A DNA stretch of 7,112 nt from Gammaproteobacteria bacterium (GCA_024511395.1 JANELJ010000115.1:1-7112); one strand, 5' to 3'. Shown: positions 1 through 7,112, counted from the first letter of the stretch. Program-made: numbers and translations. Notes: generated from the sequence alone by a model not told the origin.

Positions 1-346
1 CTTTCATCCTCTCGCTGTTTTTGAGTGGACCATACCTGTATCAGTCTTTTTCTAAAATATTCGGAAACATTTTCGATATTCTTCTGTTTGCTTAAAAATT
101 CAACCAGATAGTTTAATTTGATTCCCCATAACTGGCTGCTGGCAAACTCATCTGTCTGCATGGATAATTGTAATCGGTTAAATGGAGGTGTATCACTATA
201 AGGCTTTATCAGAAACTGACAGTCAGTATCACCTTTATCAGGAATAAGCAGCTCAGCATAATGTGACCAGTCATTCAGCCTGTTCCATAACAGGGTCATT
301 TCTGTAATGGAAAGATGGTAGGGATTAGCAAGGGGAAAAAGCAGAA

Positions 347-352
347 TTTTTT
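347..352 (-). other. Frameshift site 2 (A6 run)
   Basis: The coding strand reads TAT AAA AAA TTC here, leading to CFFPLLIPTIFPLQK and a stop at 296. A -1 shift, or one more A, gives AAA AAA ATT CTG and the frame LLFPLANPYHLSITEM, which then stays open to the window edge. The unshifted and shifted peptides share the same bases, but only the shifted one extends and has the expected family look. Confidence 0.7.
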
Positions 353-662
353 ATACAGACTATCAGTGGTTTTAATGGTTTCAGGCAGATATTTAATAGC
401 CTTTTTTTCAAAATGGCGTTTTACAGCAAAGTAATAAATTTGATGAATATCCAGCCATTCATCCGTATGATGATCGGCATAAAGCATATAGTTATAGAAC
501 AGTTTCTGGTTAAGGTAGAACAGTGCATAATAGGTAGCCTGAAGCAGAATTTTGTGTTTTAAAATAGCATTAACTAAACCGACATCAGACAGTTCATCAA
601 TAATAATTTTATGGCCCATAGCCATTTCATTTAAAAAGGCATTAACCAGCTCTGCCAGACGG

Positions 663-668
663 TTTTTT
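663..668 (-). other. Frameshift site 1 (A6 run)
   Basis: The coding strand reads GAA AAA ACC here. In this frame the protein becomes TVWQSWLMPF and stops at 631. A -1 shift, or one more A, gives GAA AAA AAC CGT and continues into NRLAELVNAFLNEMA, which matches the helical character of the rest of the protein. There is an A_AAA tetramer but no full X_XXY_YYZ slippery heptamer in the starting frame. Confidence 0.75.
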
Positions 669-1013
669 CTTCTGCCAGAGGCAAACCATGACCAACACAT
701 TTTCTGGATAATTTCTGCACCAGCTTAAAAATTTGCGGATGCATCTGTTCAAGCAGATCCAGACGTTTCTGAACAGGAATAATTAAACTATTGACTTCAA
801 CCAGAAGTGAATAATACAGGCGTGACTGCTCCCCCATCGGCAACTGGGAAGTACGTTCAACCCACTGTCCCATATCCTTTATTGAAGTGTATAAACAGTG
901 TCCATCCGACTTTTTTCGTTCTGGTAGCTGTAACCAGAGTAAGGTATCTTTCACGGACATTCCTTTTCACTGAAACATAATAATGGCTGGCTGCCAGGTA
1001 CTGAACTCAGTTA

Positions 1014-4000
1014 TCAGCCAATCCATTTTCTGGCATTTCTAAACATTCTCATCCAGGGAGCATCCTCTCCCGAATGGCTATTGAGCCAGGTATTCTGCAC
1101 TGAACGGAAAACCCGCTCGGGATGCGGCATCATAATCGTAAAACGACCGTCTTCACTGCACAGCCCCGTCAGCCCCATAGGTGAACCATTTGGATTATAG
1201 GGATAGTTTTCCGCGGGCAGACCTTCGTTGGTCACATAACGTAAGGTAACCAGTTCTCTGTCAAAAGCCTGCTGTGCTGACCCGCCCAGCTGAAACTCTA
1301 CCCTGCCCTCACCGTGTGCAACAGCAATGGGCATTCTGGAACCCTGCATGTCCTCAAAAAACAATGAGGGTGAATTTAATACTTCCACCATAACGGTCCG
1401 GGCTTCAAACTGCTCAGATTCATTTTTAACAAAATGAGGCCAGTGTGCGGTTCCGGGGATCAGTTCGTGCAGATTGGACATCATCTGACAGCCATTGCAG
1501 ATCCCCAGGCCAAAGGTATCGTCACGATTAAAAAAGGTTTCAAACTGTTCCCGTGCCTTAGGATTAAATAAAATGGATTTGGCCCAGCCTTCCCCGGCAC
1601 CCAGAACATCACCATAGGAAAAACCACCGCAGGCCACAATACCTTTAAAGGCATCCAGTGACAGACCACCTTCAATAATGTCTGACATATGCACATCTCG
1701 GGTAGAAAATCCCGCTTTCTGAAAAGCCGCCGCCATTTCCACATGACCATTAACCCCCTGTTCACGCAGAATGGCCATAGGCGGCTTGATACCTTTATTG
1801 ACATAAGGCGCACTGATATCTTCATTAACATCATAACCCACTTCAAAATGCAGACCGGGATCACACAATAAATCAATAGCCTGATATTCCTGCTCTGCAC
1901 ATTTGGGATTGTCTCTGAGACTCTGCATGCGCCAGGTGGTTTCTGACCAGGCTTTATGAAAGCGGGTTCGAGTATCGCTTAATACAACAGACTGATCAAA
2001 GGTAAATTCAACCTCATCGGTGGACGTCGGTCTAGCAATAACATGAGACATACTGCCCATGCCCATATCCTGGATATAATTAAAGACCGCATCATGATCA
2101 GTCCTACGGATCTGAATAACAGCACCTAACTCTTCATTAAACAGGGCTGCCGTAATATCGGCTTTATCCACACAGATACTCTGCATATCCACATTTAAAC
2201 CGCAATGTCCGGCAAAAGCCATTTCCAGCAGGGTGGTAAATAAACCACCGTCAGAGCGGTCATGATAAGCCAGCAGCTTGTTATTGATATTCAGTTCCTG
2301 AATTAAAGTAAAAAAGGACTTAAAGGTTTCTGTATCATCCAGATCCGGGGCCACATCACCAATCTGGCCATAAACCTGTGCCAGAGCTGAACCGCCCATG
2401 CGATTGCGTCCCCGCCCCAGATCAATCAGAATTAATTCAGTTTCACCCTGATCCATAATTAATTGTGGTGTCAATGTCTGGCGCACATCCTGTACCCGGG
2501 CAAAAGCCGAGATGATCAGTGACAGAGGAGCAGTTACCGACTTATCTTCACCTTTGTCATTCCAGACCGATTTCATGGACATGGAATCCTTACCCACCGG
2601 GATGGTAATGCCCAGTTCTGGACAGATTTCCATGCCAACTGTTTTAACCGCATCATAAAGCCCGGCATCCTCACCGGGATGTCCGGCCGGTGCCATCCAG
2701 TTAGCTGAAAATACAATATCCGATAAGCTGTTAATGCGCGCTGCTGCAATATTGGTAAGTGCTTCCCCAATGGCCATACGGGCGGAACTGGCATGGTCCA
2801 CCAACGCAACAGGCGTACGTTCACCAATGGACATGGCTTCACCGCTGACTTCATTAAAGCCGCTGCAGGTCACCGCCACATCAGCAACCGGGATCTGCCA
2901 GGGACCAACCATCTGTTCCTGTGCCACCAGCCCCGTAACCGAGCGGTCGCCAATGGTGATTAAAAAGGTTTTGTCCGCTACACCGGGCAGGTGCAGAATG
3001 CGATCAGCCGCTTCTTCCAGATTAATTCTGGAACTGTCAAATCTGTCCTGTTTAACCTGGATATGTTTAACATCTCTGGAGATCTTTGGCGGTTTGCCCA
3101 GTAAAACTTCCAGCGGTATATCAATAGGGGTATTACCAAAATGGCTATCATTAAGGATTAAACGCTGTTCTTTGGTAGCCTGACCGATAATGGCATAAGG
3201 TGCCCGTTCTCGCTGGCAGATCTGTTCAAACTGCTCGATATTTTCCGGGGCCACAGCAATAACATAGCGTTCCTGGGATTCATTACACCAGATCTCCATG
3301 GGTGACATGCCCTGTTCATCATTGGGTACTTTACGCAGTTCAAAAACCGCTCCCCTTCCGGCATCATTAACCAGTTCAGGTAGGGCATTGGAAATACCTC
3401 CCGCTCCCACATCATGAATAGAAAGAACAGGATTGGCCTCTCCCATTTGCCAGCAATGATCAATCACTTCCTGACAGCGGCGCTCCATTTCAGGATTACC
3501 CCGCTGTACCGAGGCAAAGTCAAGGTTTTCACAACTGCTGCCAGAATTCATGGAAGATGCCGCACCGCCGCCCAAACCAATTAACATAGCCGGACCGCCA
3601 AGTACGACAATTTTTGCACCTTCAGGTATATCATCTTTCTGTATATGCTCAGCCTTAATATTACCAACACCGCCGGCCAGCATAATAGGCTTGTGATAGC
3701 CTCGCATTTCTGTCCCATCTGCCGTTTTAGCCTGTTCTTCAAAGGTTCTGAAATAACCGCAGATATTAGGCCGGCCAAACTCATTATTAAATGCGGCAGC
3801 ACCCAGAGGTGCTTCCAGCATAATATCCATGGCTGAAACAATGCGATCCGGCTTACCATAGTCTTTTTCCCAGGGCTGCAGTGCATGTTTAATTTTTAGA
3901 TTGGAAACCGAATATCCGCACAGACCAGCCTTGGGTTTGGAGCCCTGCCCGGTGGCACCTTCATCACGGATTTCCCCGCCGGAACCGGTGGCCGCACCAG

Positions 4001-4922
4001 GCCAGGGTGAAATAGCAGTAGGATGATTATGAGTTTCTACCTTCATCAGGATATGGCTGTCTTCCTGGTGAAACTCATATTCAGAAGTATCACTGCTGGG
4101 ATAAAATCGCTGGATATTAAAGCCCTCAATAACCGCACAGTTATCACTATAGGCAGACAAAATACCTTCTGAATGCAGTTGGTAGGTATTGCGGATCATG
4201 CTGAACAGGGATTTATTCTGTTTTTTACCGTCTATGATCCAGTCAGCGTTAAAAATTTTATGTCGACAGTGTTCTGAATTGGCCTGGGCAAACATCATTA
4301 ATTCTACATCGGTAGGATTTCGTCCCATACGTGTAAAGTTTTCCACCAGGTAATCAATTTCATCATCAGCCAGTGCCAGCCCAAGCTCAGAGTTGGCTTT
4401 TTCCAGAGCGGTGCGGCCCTGTTCCAGAATATATACATAGCTTAGCGGTGTCGGATGATGATGTTCAAACAAAGCACTGGCTTCTTCAAGCTCATAAAGA
4501 CAGATTTCTGTCATTCTGTCATGCAGGGCATCAGAAAGTTCTGTTTTCTGCTGTTCACTGACTTTAACACCATGGGACAGTTCAAGAGTATATAAAATGC
4601 CCCGTTCTATGCACTCTATATTCTGTAAACCGCAGTTATGGGCGATATCAGTTGCCTTACTGGCCCAGGGAGAGATAGTGCCGATTCGGGGTATAGCCAG
4701 AATTTCCAAACCACTGATATTAATGTCATCGGTATGAGCACCATACATCAGAATTCGTTCCAGTATGGTATGCTGCTCAGGTGTCAGATCATTGGAAGCA
4801 TCCACAAAATGGATATACTGAGATGAAATGTTCTGGATACCGGGAACAATTACGCGCAGCTTATGTAGCAGTTTTTCTATTCGAAACGGGGATAAGGCAG
4901 CTTTGCCACGCAGAATCAACAT
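1014..4922 (-). CDS. purL: Phosphoribosylformylglycinamidine (FGAM) synthase, single-chain
   Basis: PurL converts FGAR, glutamine and ATP to FGAM, glutamate, ADP and phosphate, the fourth step of de novo purine synthesis, in the cytosol. At 1302 residues it matches the large fused form (E. coli 1295) and is intact. A PurS-like N-terminal domain covers about residues 1-150 ([11 protein letters not shown] start, [18 protein letters not shown] near 81-98). A linker follows with NSEHCRHK near 215-222. The two AIRS-type synthetase halves follow, the first with [18 protein letters not shown] from 296 and [13 protein letters not shown], the second with GDRSVTG near 657. The C-terminal glutaminase spans about 1049-1302, with nucleophile Cys1142 in GICNGCQMM and His1267/Glu1269 in PHPERVF. 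The Cys-His spacing of 125 equals that of E. coli. The ATG at 4922 has AAGAGAG 8 bases upstream and gives the usual N-terminus. It is divergent from the RDD gene and is followed after 53 bases by the broken PilZ-associated gene. No PurR operator is recognisable upstream. Confidence 0.99.
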   Translation of the reverse strand: MLILRGKAALSPFRIEKLLHKLRVIVPGIQNISSQYIHFVDASNDLTPEQHTILERILMYGAHTDDINISGLEILAIPRIGTISPWASKATDIAHNCGLQNIECIERGILYTLELSHGVKVSEQQKTELSDALHDRMTEICLYELEEASALFEHHHPTPLSYVYILEQGRTALEKANSELGLALADDEIDYLVENFTRMGRNPTDVELMMFAQANSEHCRHKIFNADWIIDGKKQNKSLFSMIRNTYQLHSEGILSAYSDNCAVIEGFNIQRFYPSSDTSEYEFHQEDSHILMKVETHNHPTAISPWPGAATGSGGEIRDEGATGQGSKPKAGLCGYSVSNLKIKHALQPWEKDYGKPDRIVSAMDIMLEAPLGAAAFNNEFGRPNICGYFRTFEEQAKTADGTEMRGYHKPIMLAGGVGNIKAEHIQKDDIPEGAKIVVLGGPAMLIGLGGGAASSMNSGSSCENLDFASVQRGNPEMERRCQEVIDHCWQMGEANPVLSIHDVGAGGISNALPELVNDAGRGAVFELRKVPNDEQGMSPMEIWCNESQERYVIAVAPENIEQFEQICQRERAPYAIIGQATKEQRLILNDSHFGNTPIDIPLEVLLGKPPKISRDVKHIQVKQDRFDSSRINLEEAADRILHLPGVADKTFLITIGDRSVTGLVAQEQMVGPWQIPVADVAVTCSGFNEVSGEAMSIGERTPVALVDHASSARMAIGEALTNIAAARINSLSDIVFSANWMAPAGHPGEDAGLYDAVKTVGMEICPELGITIPVGKDSMSMKSVWNDKGEDKSVTAPLSLIISAFARVQDVRQTLTPQLIMDQGETELILIDLGRGRNRMGGSALAQVYGQIGDVAPDLDDTETFKSFFTLIQELNINNKLLAYHDRSDGGLFTTLLEMAFAGHCGLNVDMQSICVDKADITAALFNEELGAVIQIRRTDHDAVFNYIQDMGMGSMSHVIARPTSTDEVEFTFDQSVVLSDTRTRFHKAWSETTWRMQSLRDNPKCAEQEYQAIDLLCDPGLHFEVGYDVNEDISAPYVNKGIKPPMAILREQGVNGHVEMAAAFQKAGFSTRDVHMSDIIEGGLSLDAFKGIVACGGFSYGDVLGAGEGWAKSILFNPKAREQFETFFNRDDTFGLGICNGCQMMSNLHELIPGTAHWPHFVKNESEQFEARTVMVEVLNSPSLFFEDMQGSRMPIAVAHGEGRVEFQLGGSAQQAFDRELVTLRYVTNEGLPAENYPYNPNGSPMGLTGLCSEDGRFTIMMPHPERVFRSVQNTWLNSHSGEDAPWMRMFRNARKWIG

Positions 4923-4960
4923 TTAGTCATCTCTCTTGAAGGGGATTAAAGTAAAGGGAC

Positions 4961-4989
4961 ATTCTAGCAAAATATCCCTCTATTAAGAA
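4961..4989 (-). promoter_or_regulatory. Candidate sigma70 promoter for purL
   Basis: On the minus strand a TAGAAT -10 box (4966-4961; 5 of 6 to TATAAT) lies 17 bases after TTCTTA (4989-4984; 3 of 6 to TTGACA). This would start transcription about 30 bases before the purL ATG. The -35 match is weak, so the call rests mainly on the -10 box and its position. Confidence 0.35.
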
Positions 4990-5035
4990 TATACTTGCCC
5001 GCTTTTTAGATAAAAATGTGAATGACATAAGCAAC

Positions 5036-5064
5036 TATTCATTAACCATAAAAAAAAGTAGAAT
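5036..5064 (+). promoter_or_regulatory. Candidate promoter for the RDD gene
   Basis: TAGAAT at 5059-5064 follows TATTCA at 5036-5041 with a 17-base spacer that contains an A8 run (5050-5057). The predicted start is about 25-30 bases before the ATG at 5098. The -35 match is poor (3 of 6). The ribosome site upstream of the ATG (TAAG around 5083) is also weak, so low expression is plausible. Confidence 0.3.
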
Positions 5065-5097
5065 AACAGCCTGACTAACTTTGTAAGTAATAATTCC

Positions 5098-5685
5098 ATG
5101 TCACATAAAGAGACACAGAAAAAGCCATCCAGTTCGCCGGTATCTGAACAACTGCCCCCGGCATCCATTTTACGTCTGCTGGGTGCCTGGCTTTATGATT
5201 TTATGCTGCTCTGTGCTTTCTGGCTGCTGGCCGTTATTGTTTATATTATACCGGCTCAGATGTTTGTCCATGTGGATTCCAGCAATATTCAGAACCTCAG
5301 TACCACACAGTTCAGCGGTCCGCTTTTTTACAGTTATCTGTTTATTGTGACCTGGTTTTTCTTTGCCTGGTTCTGGTGGCACGACGGTCAGACACTGGGT
5401 CTGCGCAGCTGGTCACTACGTCTAATCAGCGACCTAGAGCACGGTATTAGCTGGACGCAGACCCTGCTGCGCTTTTTTGCGGGCGGCTTTCCCTGGATTG
5501 TCAGCCTGTTTTTATATGCAAAACTGTCCCATGGCGCACTGGAAAACTCTCCATGGGTGTATGCGGTTTTGCTGATTGGTTTTCTGGGGCTGTTCTGGAA
5601 ACTGGTGGATAAGCAGAAACGCAGTATTCAGGATATATTTTCTGATTCCCATATTGTGGTGGTACCCAGAATTAAAAAAAAATGA
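5098..5685 (+). CDS. RDD family inner-membrane protein
   Basis: This is a 195-residue multi-pass membrane protein. A polar N-terminal tail of about 23 residues (MSHKETQKKPSSSPVSEQLP) precedes four hydrophobic stretches near residues 27-52, 76-94, 122-142 and 152-170. The Arg-Asp-Asp signature that names the family fits Arg26 and Asp34 in ILRLLGAWLYD, then Asp96 in WWHDGQTLGLRSWSLRLI. The C-terminal KRSIQDIFSDSHIVVVP is the usual family ending. Length is typical and the frame is intact. The family's biochemical role is generally unknown; membrane transport or envelope roles have been suggested for some members. It is transcribed alone, divergent from purL, and its stop is only 4 bases from the yqiA stop on the opposite strand. 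The ATG at 5098 is chosen because the next in-frame ATG (5201) would remove part of the first membrane segment and the signature Arg26. Confidence 0.93.
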   Translation: MSHKETQKKPSSSPVSEQLPPASILRLLGAWLYDFMLLCAFWLLAVIVYIIPAQMFVHVDSSNIQNLSTTQFSGPLFYSYLFIVTWFFFAWFWWHDGQTLGLRSWSLRLISDLEHGISWTQTLLRFFAGGFPWIVSLFLYAKLSHGALENSPWVYAVLLIGFLGLFWKLVDKQKRSIQDIFSDSHIVVVPRIKKK

Positions 5686-5706
5686 AAACTTAGGAATCTC
5701 TGGTAC
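5662..5706. repeat. Imperfect inverted repeat across the convergent RDD/yqiA stops
   Basis: GTACCCAGAATT (5662-5673) pairs with AATCTCTGGTAC (5695-5706), with small bulges, around a loop of about 21 bases that includes an A9 run (5674-5682) and both stop codons. It is not followed by a T-run on either strand, so it is not a standard intrinsic terminator. It could still cap both 3' ends. Confidence 0.4.
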
Positions 5707-6262
5707 AAAACTGGACAATGGATTCGCAGTGGTTTTCAAATCCCTCAAACGAATGATCACCGCCCTGCTCTATTATTAATTCAGTATCGGCATATTTCTG
5801 CTCTGCAAGCCGATAATCCAGTACTTCATCTCCGCTCTGTAATAACACCATAAACAATTCCGGCTCACTGACTTTATCAACCAGCAATTGTTTCAACTGT
5901 TCAATATGTTCTGTGGTTAGTTCATACTCTCGACCGGTGTAGTAATTGGTGGTTTTACCCAGAAAATCGTTTGGCAGAATATGAGGATTGACAGCCGGAT
6001 TAACCAGAACTGCTTTAAGATGGTATTTCTGCGCAAGAAAAGTGGCATAAAAGCCGCCCAGAGAACTGCCTATAAGAGCTATATCGGGCAAATTATTTTC
6101 AATTATTTGAGTTAGCTGGGTAATGGCTTCAGAGGGATAATCGGACAATTCAGGACAGACAAAATCATGCTCTGGATATCTGTCTGCCAGAAATTTTTGA
6201 AACACCTTAGCTTTATAGGAAGCCGGTGAGCTATTAAAACCGTGGATATATAAAAAAAGCAT
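5690..6262 (-). CDS. yqiA: YqiA-type alpha/beta-hydrolase esterase
   Basis: This 190-residue cytosolic alpha/beta hydrolase of the YqiA/UPF0227 family has close to the E. coli length (about 193). It begins with the family mark LYIHGFNSSPASYKAK (residues 4-19), whose HGFNSSP forms the oxyanion-side loop. The nucleophile is Ser67 in GSSLGG (65-70). Asp145 in SGDEVLDY and His170 in GGDHSFEGFE complete a plausible catalytic triad; VNPAVNP (88-94) is also characteristic. The E. coli enzyme has been shown to hydrolyse acyl-CoA and p-nitrophenyl esters; its physiological substrate is not settled. The start lies 8 bases after the stop of the Sel1 gene and has no strong ribosome site, which suggests co-transcription and perhaps translational coupling. 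In E. coli yqiA sits with cpdA and parE; neither is present here. The frame is intact. Confidence 0.93.
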   Translation of the reverse strand: MLFLYIHGFNSSPASYKAKVFQKFLADRYPEHDFVCPELSDYPSEAITQLTQIIENNLPDIALIGSSLGGFYATFLAQKYHLKAVLVNPAVNPHILPNDFLGKTTNYYTGREYELTTEHIEQLKQLLVDKVSEPELFMVLLQSGDEVLDYRLAEQKYADTELIIEQGGDHSFEGFENHCESIVQFCTRDS

Positions 6263-6270
6263 TAACAGAC

Positions 6271-6744
6271 TTAAAACTTATACTTTGCTTTTAACTCCTG
6301 CAGTTTATTTTCCGCTTCTTTTTTCTCACTGGAGGAAAGCTCTGCACCTAGCTGCTTTAAGGAATCCGCTGCCGGGGCATAACCATTATCCGCTGAAACT
6401 TTAAGCCAAGCATAAGCCGTCACCAAATCGGCAGGACCGCCCTGACCATTGGCCATCATAATACCCAGATTGTACTGAGCCTGTGCATAATTCTGTTCTG
6501 CCGCCTTACGCATCCACTTCTGAGCTTTGACCGTGTCAGCCATTACTCCATTGCCCTGGTAATATAATACGCCCAGAACAAACTGTGCAGCACTATTACC
6601 TTTTTGCGCCATGGCGGAACAGACATCAGCCGCCTCATAAAAATCTTCTTTCTGCATCAGGTCAACGCATTTATTAGCCAGTGCTGACTGGGCCAGAAAG
6701 GCCTGTCCGGAAAAAACAAAGATAATAAGTGATAAATATTTCAT
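6271..6744 (-). CDS. Secreted Sel1-repeat (TPR-like) protein
   Basis: The protein is 157 residues when started at the ATG at 6744. GGA lies 6 bases upstream of this ATG, and the protein begins directly with a signal peptide (MKYLSLIIFVFSGQ, cleavage likely after AQSALA before NKC). An in-frame TTG at 6759 would add five residues before the signal and is less likely. The mature part carries a partial helical repeat (DFYEAADVCSAMAQ) and two Sel1 repeats. They run from about GNSAAQFVLGVLYYQGNGV through KAQKWMRKAAEQNYAQAQYNLGIMMANGQG, and on to TAYAWLKVSADNGYAPA. It ends in a charged helix (SSSEKKEAENKLQELKAKYKF). Sel1 repeats mediate protein-protein contacts, so a periplasmic adaptor role is inference. 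The mature protein has Cys at its third residue and one more Cys in DVCSAMA, which could form a disulfide; there is no lipobox. It is the first gene of a two-gene unit with yqiA, 8 bases apart. Confidence 0.9.
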   Translation of the reverse strand: MKYLSLIIFVFSGQAFLAQSALANKCVDLMQKEDFYEAADVCSAMAQKGNSAAQFVLGVLYYQGNGVMADTVKAQKWMRKAAEQNYAQAQYNLGIMMANGQGGPADLVTAYAWLKVSADNGYAPAADSLKQLGAELSSSEKKEAENKLQELKAKYKF

Positions 6745-6795
6745 AGATATTCCAGTCAATTTATATTCCTAAATTAAGTTGAAAACTAAAGTTTA

Positions 6796-6831
6796 GAGCG
6801 ACAGCTCACCCTTGAGAGTCCTGTTTCGCTC
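6796..6831. repeat. Imperfect stem-loop with nested hairpin
   Basis: GAGCGA (6796-6801) pairs with TCGCTC (6826-6831). Inside, CAG pairs with CTG (offset by a TT bulge), and CTCA pairs with TGAG around a CCCT loop. Read on the minus strand it begins at the stop of the right-edge reading frame and is followed by TAAACTTTAGTTTTC, which is only weakly T-rich. It may end that transcript or fold in the Sel1 leader. Confidence 0.45.
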
Positions 6832-7112
6832 ATACGTTCTTTAACAATTTGTTTATAACCAGCTGTTTTGAAATTGTTTTTATAACAAAGTCTTCAAATC
6901 GCCTTAAAATATCCGTATCCGGCGGGTGGAATTTTTGGGACTTACTATCCCACCAGTCCCTGACCCTAACCTGCGAAAAATACCTTATCAGTCCCATTCG
7001 TATTCTTCCGGCAGTAATGGGTGTATTCTTTCGCCAGGGCGTATTATCAATTAAGCGCAATACCGGGTCCGGACATTTAATAGCCCGCAATTGAGGTATA
7101 ATATACACCAGA
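6830..7112 (-). CDS. Unrecognised reading frame, C-terminal part, runs off the right edge
   Basis: The minus-strand frame is open from the window edge to a TGA at 6832-6830, about 94 codons. An in-frame GTG at 7108 is a possible start, but no upstream sequence is available to judge it and the frame is open above it. The product is basic and has a coherent look: PDPVLRLIDNTPWRKNTP, then TAGRIRMGLIRYF, then VRVRDWWDSKSQKF and HPPDTDILRRFEDFV, ending in a lysine-rich tail. The Trp/Arg-rich pattern is reminiscent of the tail of some transposases, but no family can be named and no terminal repeat or target duplication is visible. The last codons overlap the boxA-like motif on the other strand, and the stop lies in the 6796-6831 stem. 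It could also be a non-coding open frame; an 81-codon plus-strand frame overlaps it. Confidence 0.35.
   Translation of the reverse strand, partial: LVYIIPQLRAIKCPDPVLRLIDNTPWRKNTPITAGRIRMGLIRYFSQVRVRDWWDSKSQKFHPPDTDILRRFEDFVIKTISKQLVINKLLKNV
6835..6847 (+). promoter_or_regulatory. boxA-like element (rRNA antitermination motif)
   Basis: CGTTCTTTAACAA matches the rrn boxA consensus TGCTCTTTAACAA at 11 of 13 positions. It is followed by TTTG, then AGCTG and AAATTG, a loose echo of 16S-23S spacers in gammaproteobacteria. No 16S, tRNA or 23S sequence follows before the window ends, so it may be a chance match, a remnant, or an element for a gene beyond the edge. Confidence 0.3.

Larger units (their letters stand above)
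1..960 (-). pseudogene. PilZ-associated (putative c-di-GMP receptor) protein, N-terminal part, split by two frameshifts, partial
   Basis: One protein is encoded in three successive frames on the minus strand. Segment 1 runs from 960 and stays in frame to the A6 run at 663-668. Segment 2 continues from there to the A6 run at 347-352. Segment 3 is open from 350 to the window edge, about 116 codons with no stop. Adding one A at each run gives a continuous helical protein of over 310 residues, through LAEEK|NRLAEL and SLYKK|ILLFPLANPY. The order of elements (LLEQMHPQIF, then GHKIIIDEL, then LLFPLANPYHL, then LIQVW near the edge) resembles, from memory, a gammaproteobacterial family of roughly 500-600 residues with a C-terminal PilZ domain. 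That domain would lie left of the window, so the c-di-GMP role is inference. AAGGA at 961-965 is too close to the ATG at 960 but sits 6 bases before an in-frame GTG at 954, which may be the true start. The gene starts 53 bases after the purL stop and is probably co-transcribed. It may be a pseudogene, an assembly artefact or, less likely, recoded. Confidence 0.7.

Noticed and set aside
663..668. dnaX-type slippery heptamer (A AAA AAG class)
   Set aside because: In the zero frame the sequence is A_AAA_ACC, which does not allow tandem re-pairing in the second codon; only a single-tRNA slip is possible.
1481..1900. 139-codon minus-strand frame inside purL
   Set aside because: It overlaps the purL glutaminase domain in another frame; the sequence (many Trp/Met/Val/Cys) is typical of a shifted frame.
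2734..3183. 149-codon plus-strand open frame inside purL
   Set aside because: It is fully antisense to the conserved purL synthetase domain, has low-complexity composition and no recognisable motif; it is a shadow of purL codon usage.
4916..4930. Four-codon frame (ATG ACT AAA TGT TGA) overlapping the purL start
   Set aside because: The AAGAGAG ribosome site abuts this ATG with no spacer but is 8 bases from the purL ATG, so it serves purL; a regulatory leader peptide is not supported.
4923..5097. PurR operator or riboswitch in the purL-RDD intergenic region
   Set aside because: No sequence close to the PurR consensus palindrome and no purine-riboswitch-like core was seen; only short AT-rich repeats are present.
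5512..5760. 82-codon minus-strand frame across the RDD 3' end
   Set aside because: It is antisense to the conserved RDD C-terminus and in another frame than yqiA.
6745..6759. TTG start for the Sel1 protein
   Set aside because: It would add MTGIS before a normal signal peptide; the ATG at 6744 has GGA at good spacing and starts directly with the signal sequence.
6849..7094. 81-codon plus-strand frame at the right edge
   Set aside because: It lies opposite the more protein-like minus-strand frame and contains no recognisable motif.

Overview
The window reads as an ordinary chromosomal stretch of a gammaproteobacterium of moderate GC (roughly mid-40s percent by eye). The evidence is the fused single-chain PurL of about 1300 residues, a YqiA-type esterase, and a PilZ-associated helical protein, all typical of that class. 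The genus cannot be fixed from this sequence alone.

Layout. Positions 1-960 (minus strand) hold one gene spread over three reading frames. The breaks fall at two runs of six A, and the gene runs off the left edge. Its pattern resembles the N-terminal half of a family of large gammaproteobacterial proteins that end in a PilZ (cyclic-di-GMP-binding) domain; the diagnostic C-terminal part lies outside the window. Positions 1014-4922 (minus) are an intact purL, the fourth step of purine synthesis, lying 53 bases upstream of the broken gene and probably sharing a transcript with it. A 175-base divergent promoter region (4923-5097) separates purL from a plus-strand RDD-family membrane protein (5098-5685). 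That gene converges, with a 4-base gap, on yqiA (5690-6262, minus). yqiA is the distal gene of a two-gene unit with a secreted Sel1-repeat protein (6271-6744, minus). Positions 6745-7112 hold a long imperfect stem-loop, a boxA-like element on the plus strand, and the 3' end of an unrecognised minus-strand reading frame that runs off the right edge.

Function. purL is housekeeping. RDD, YqiA and the Sel1 protein look like small accessory or envelope functions with no obvious shared pathway. No mobile element, CRISPR array, toxin-antitoxin pair or defence system can be supported. The strongest non-routine signal is the doubly interrupted gene at the left edge: both breaks are at A6 tracts and both need the same correction (one extra A, or a -1 shift). 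This could mean a decaying gene, homopolymer undercalling, or, less likely, recoding.
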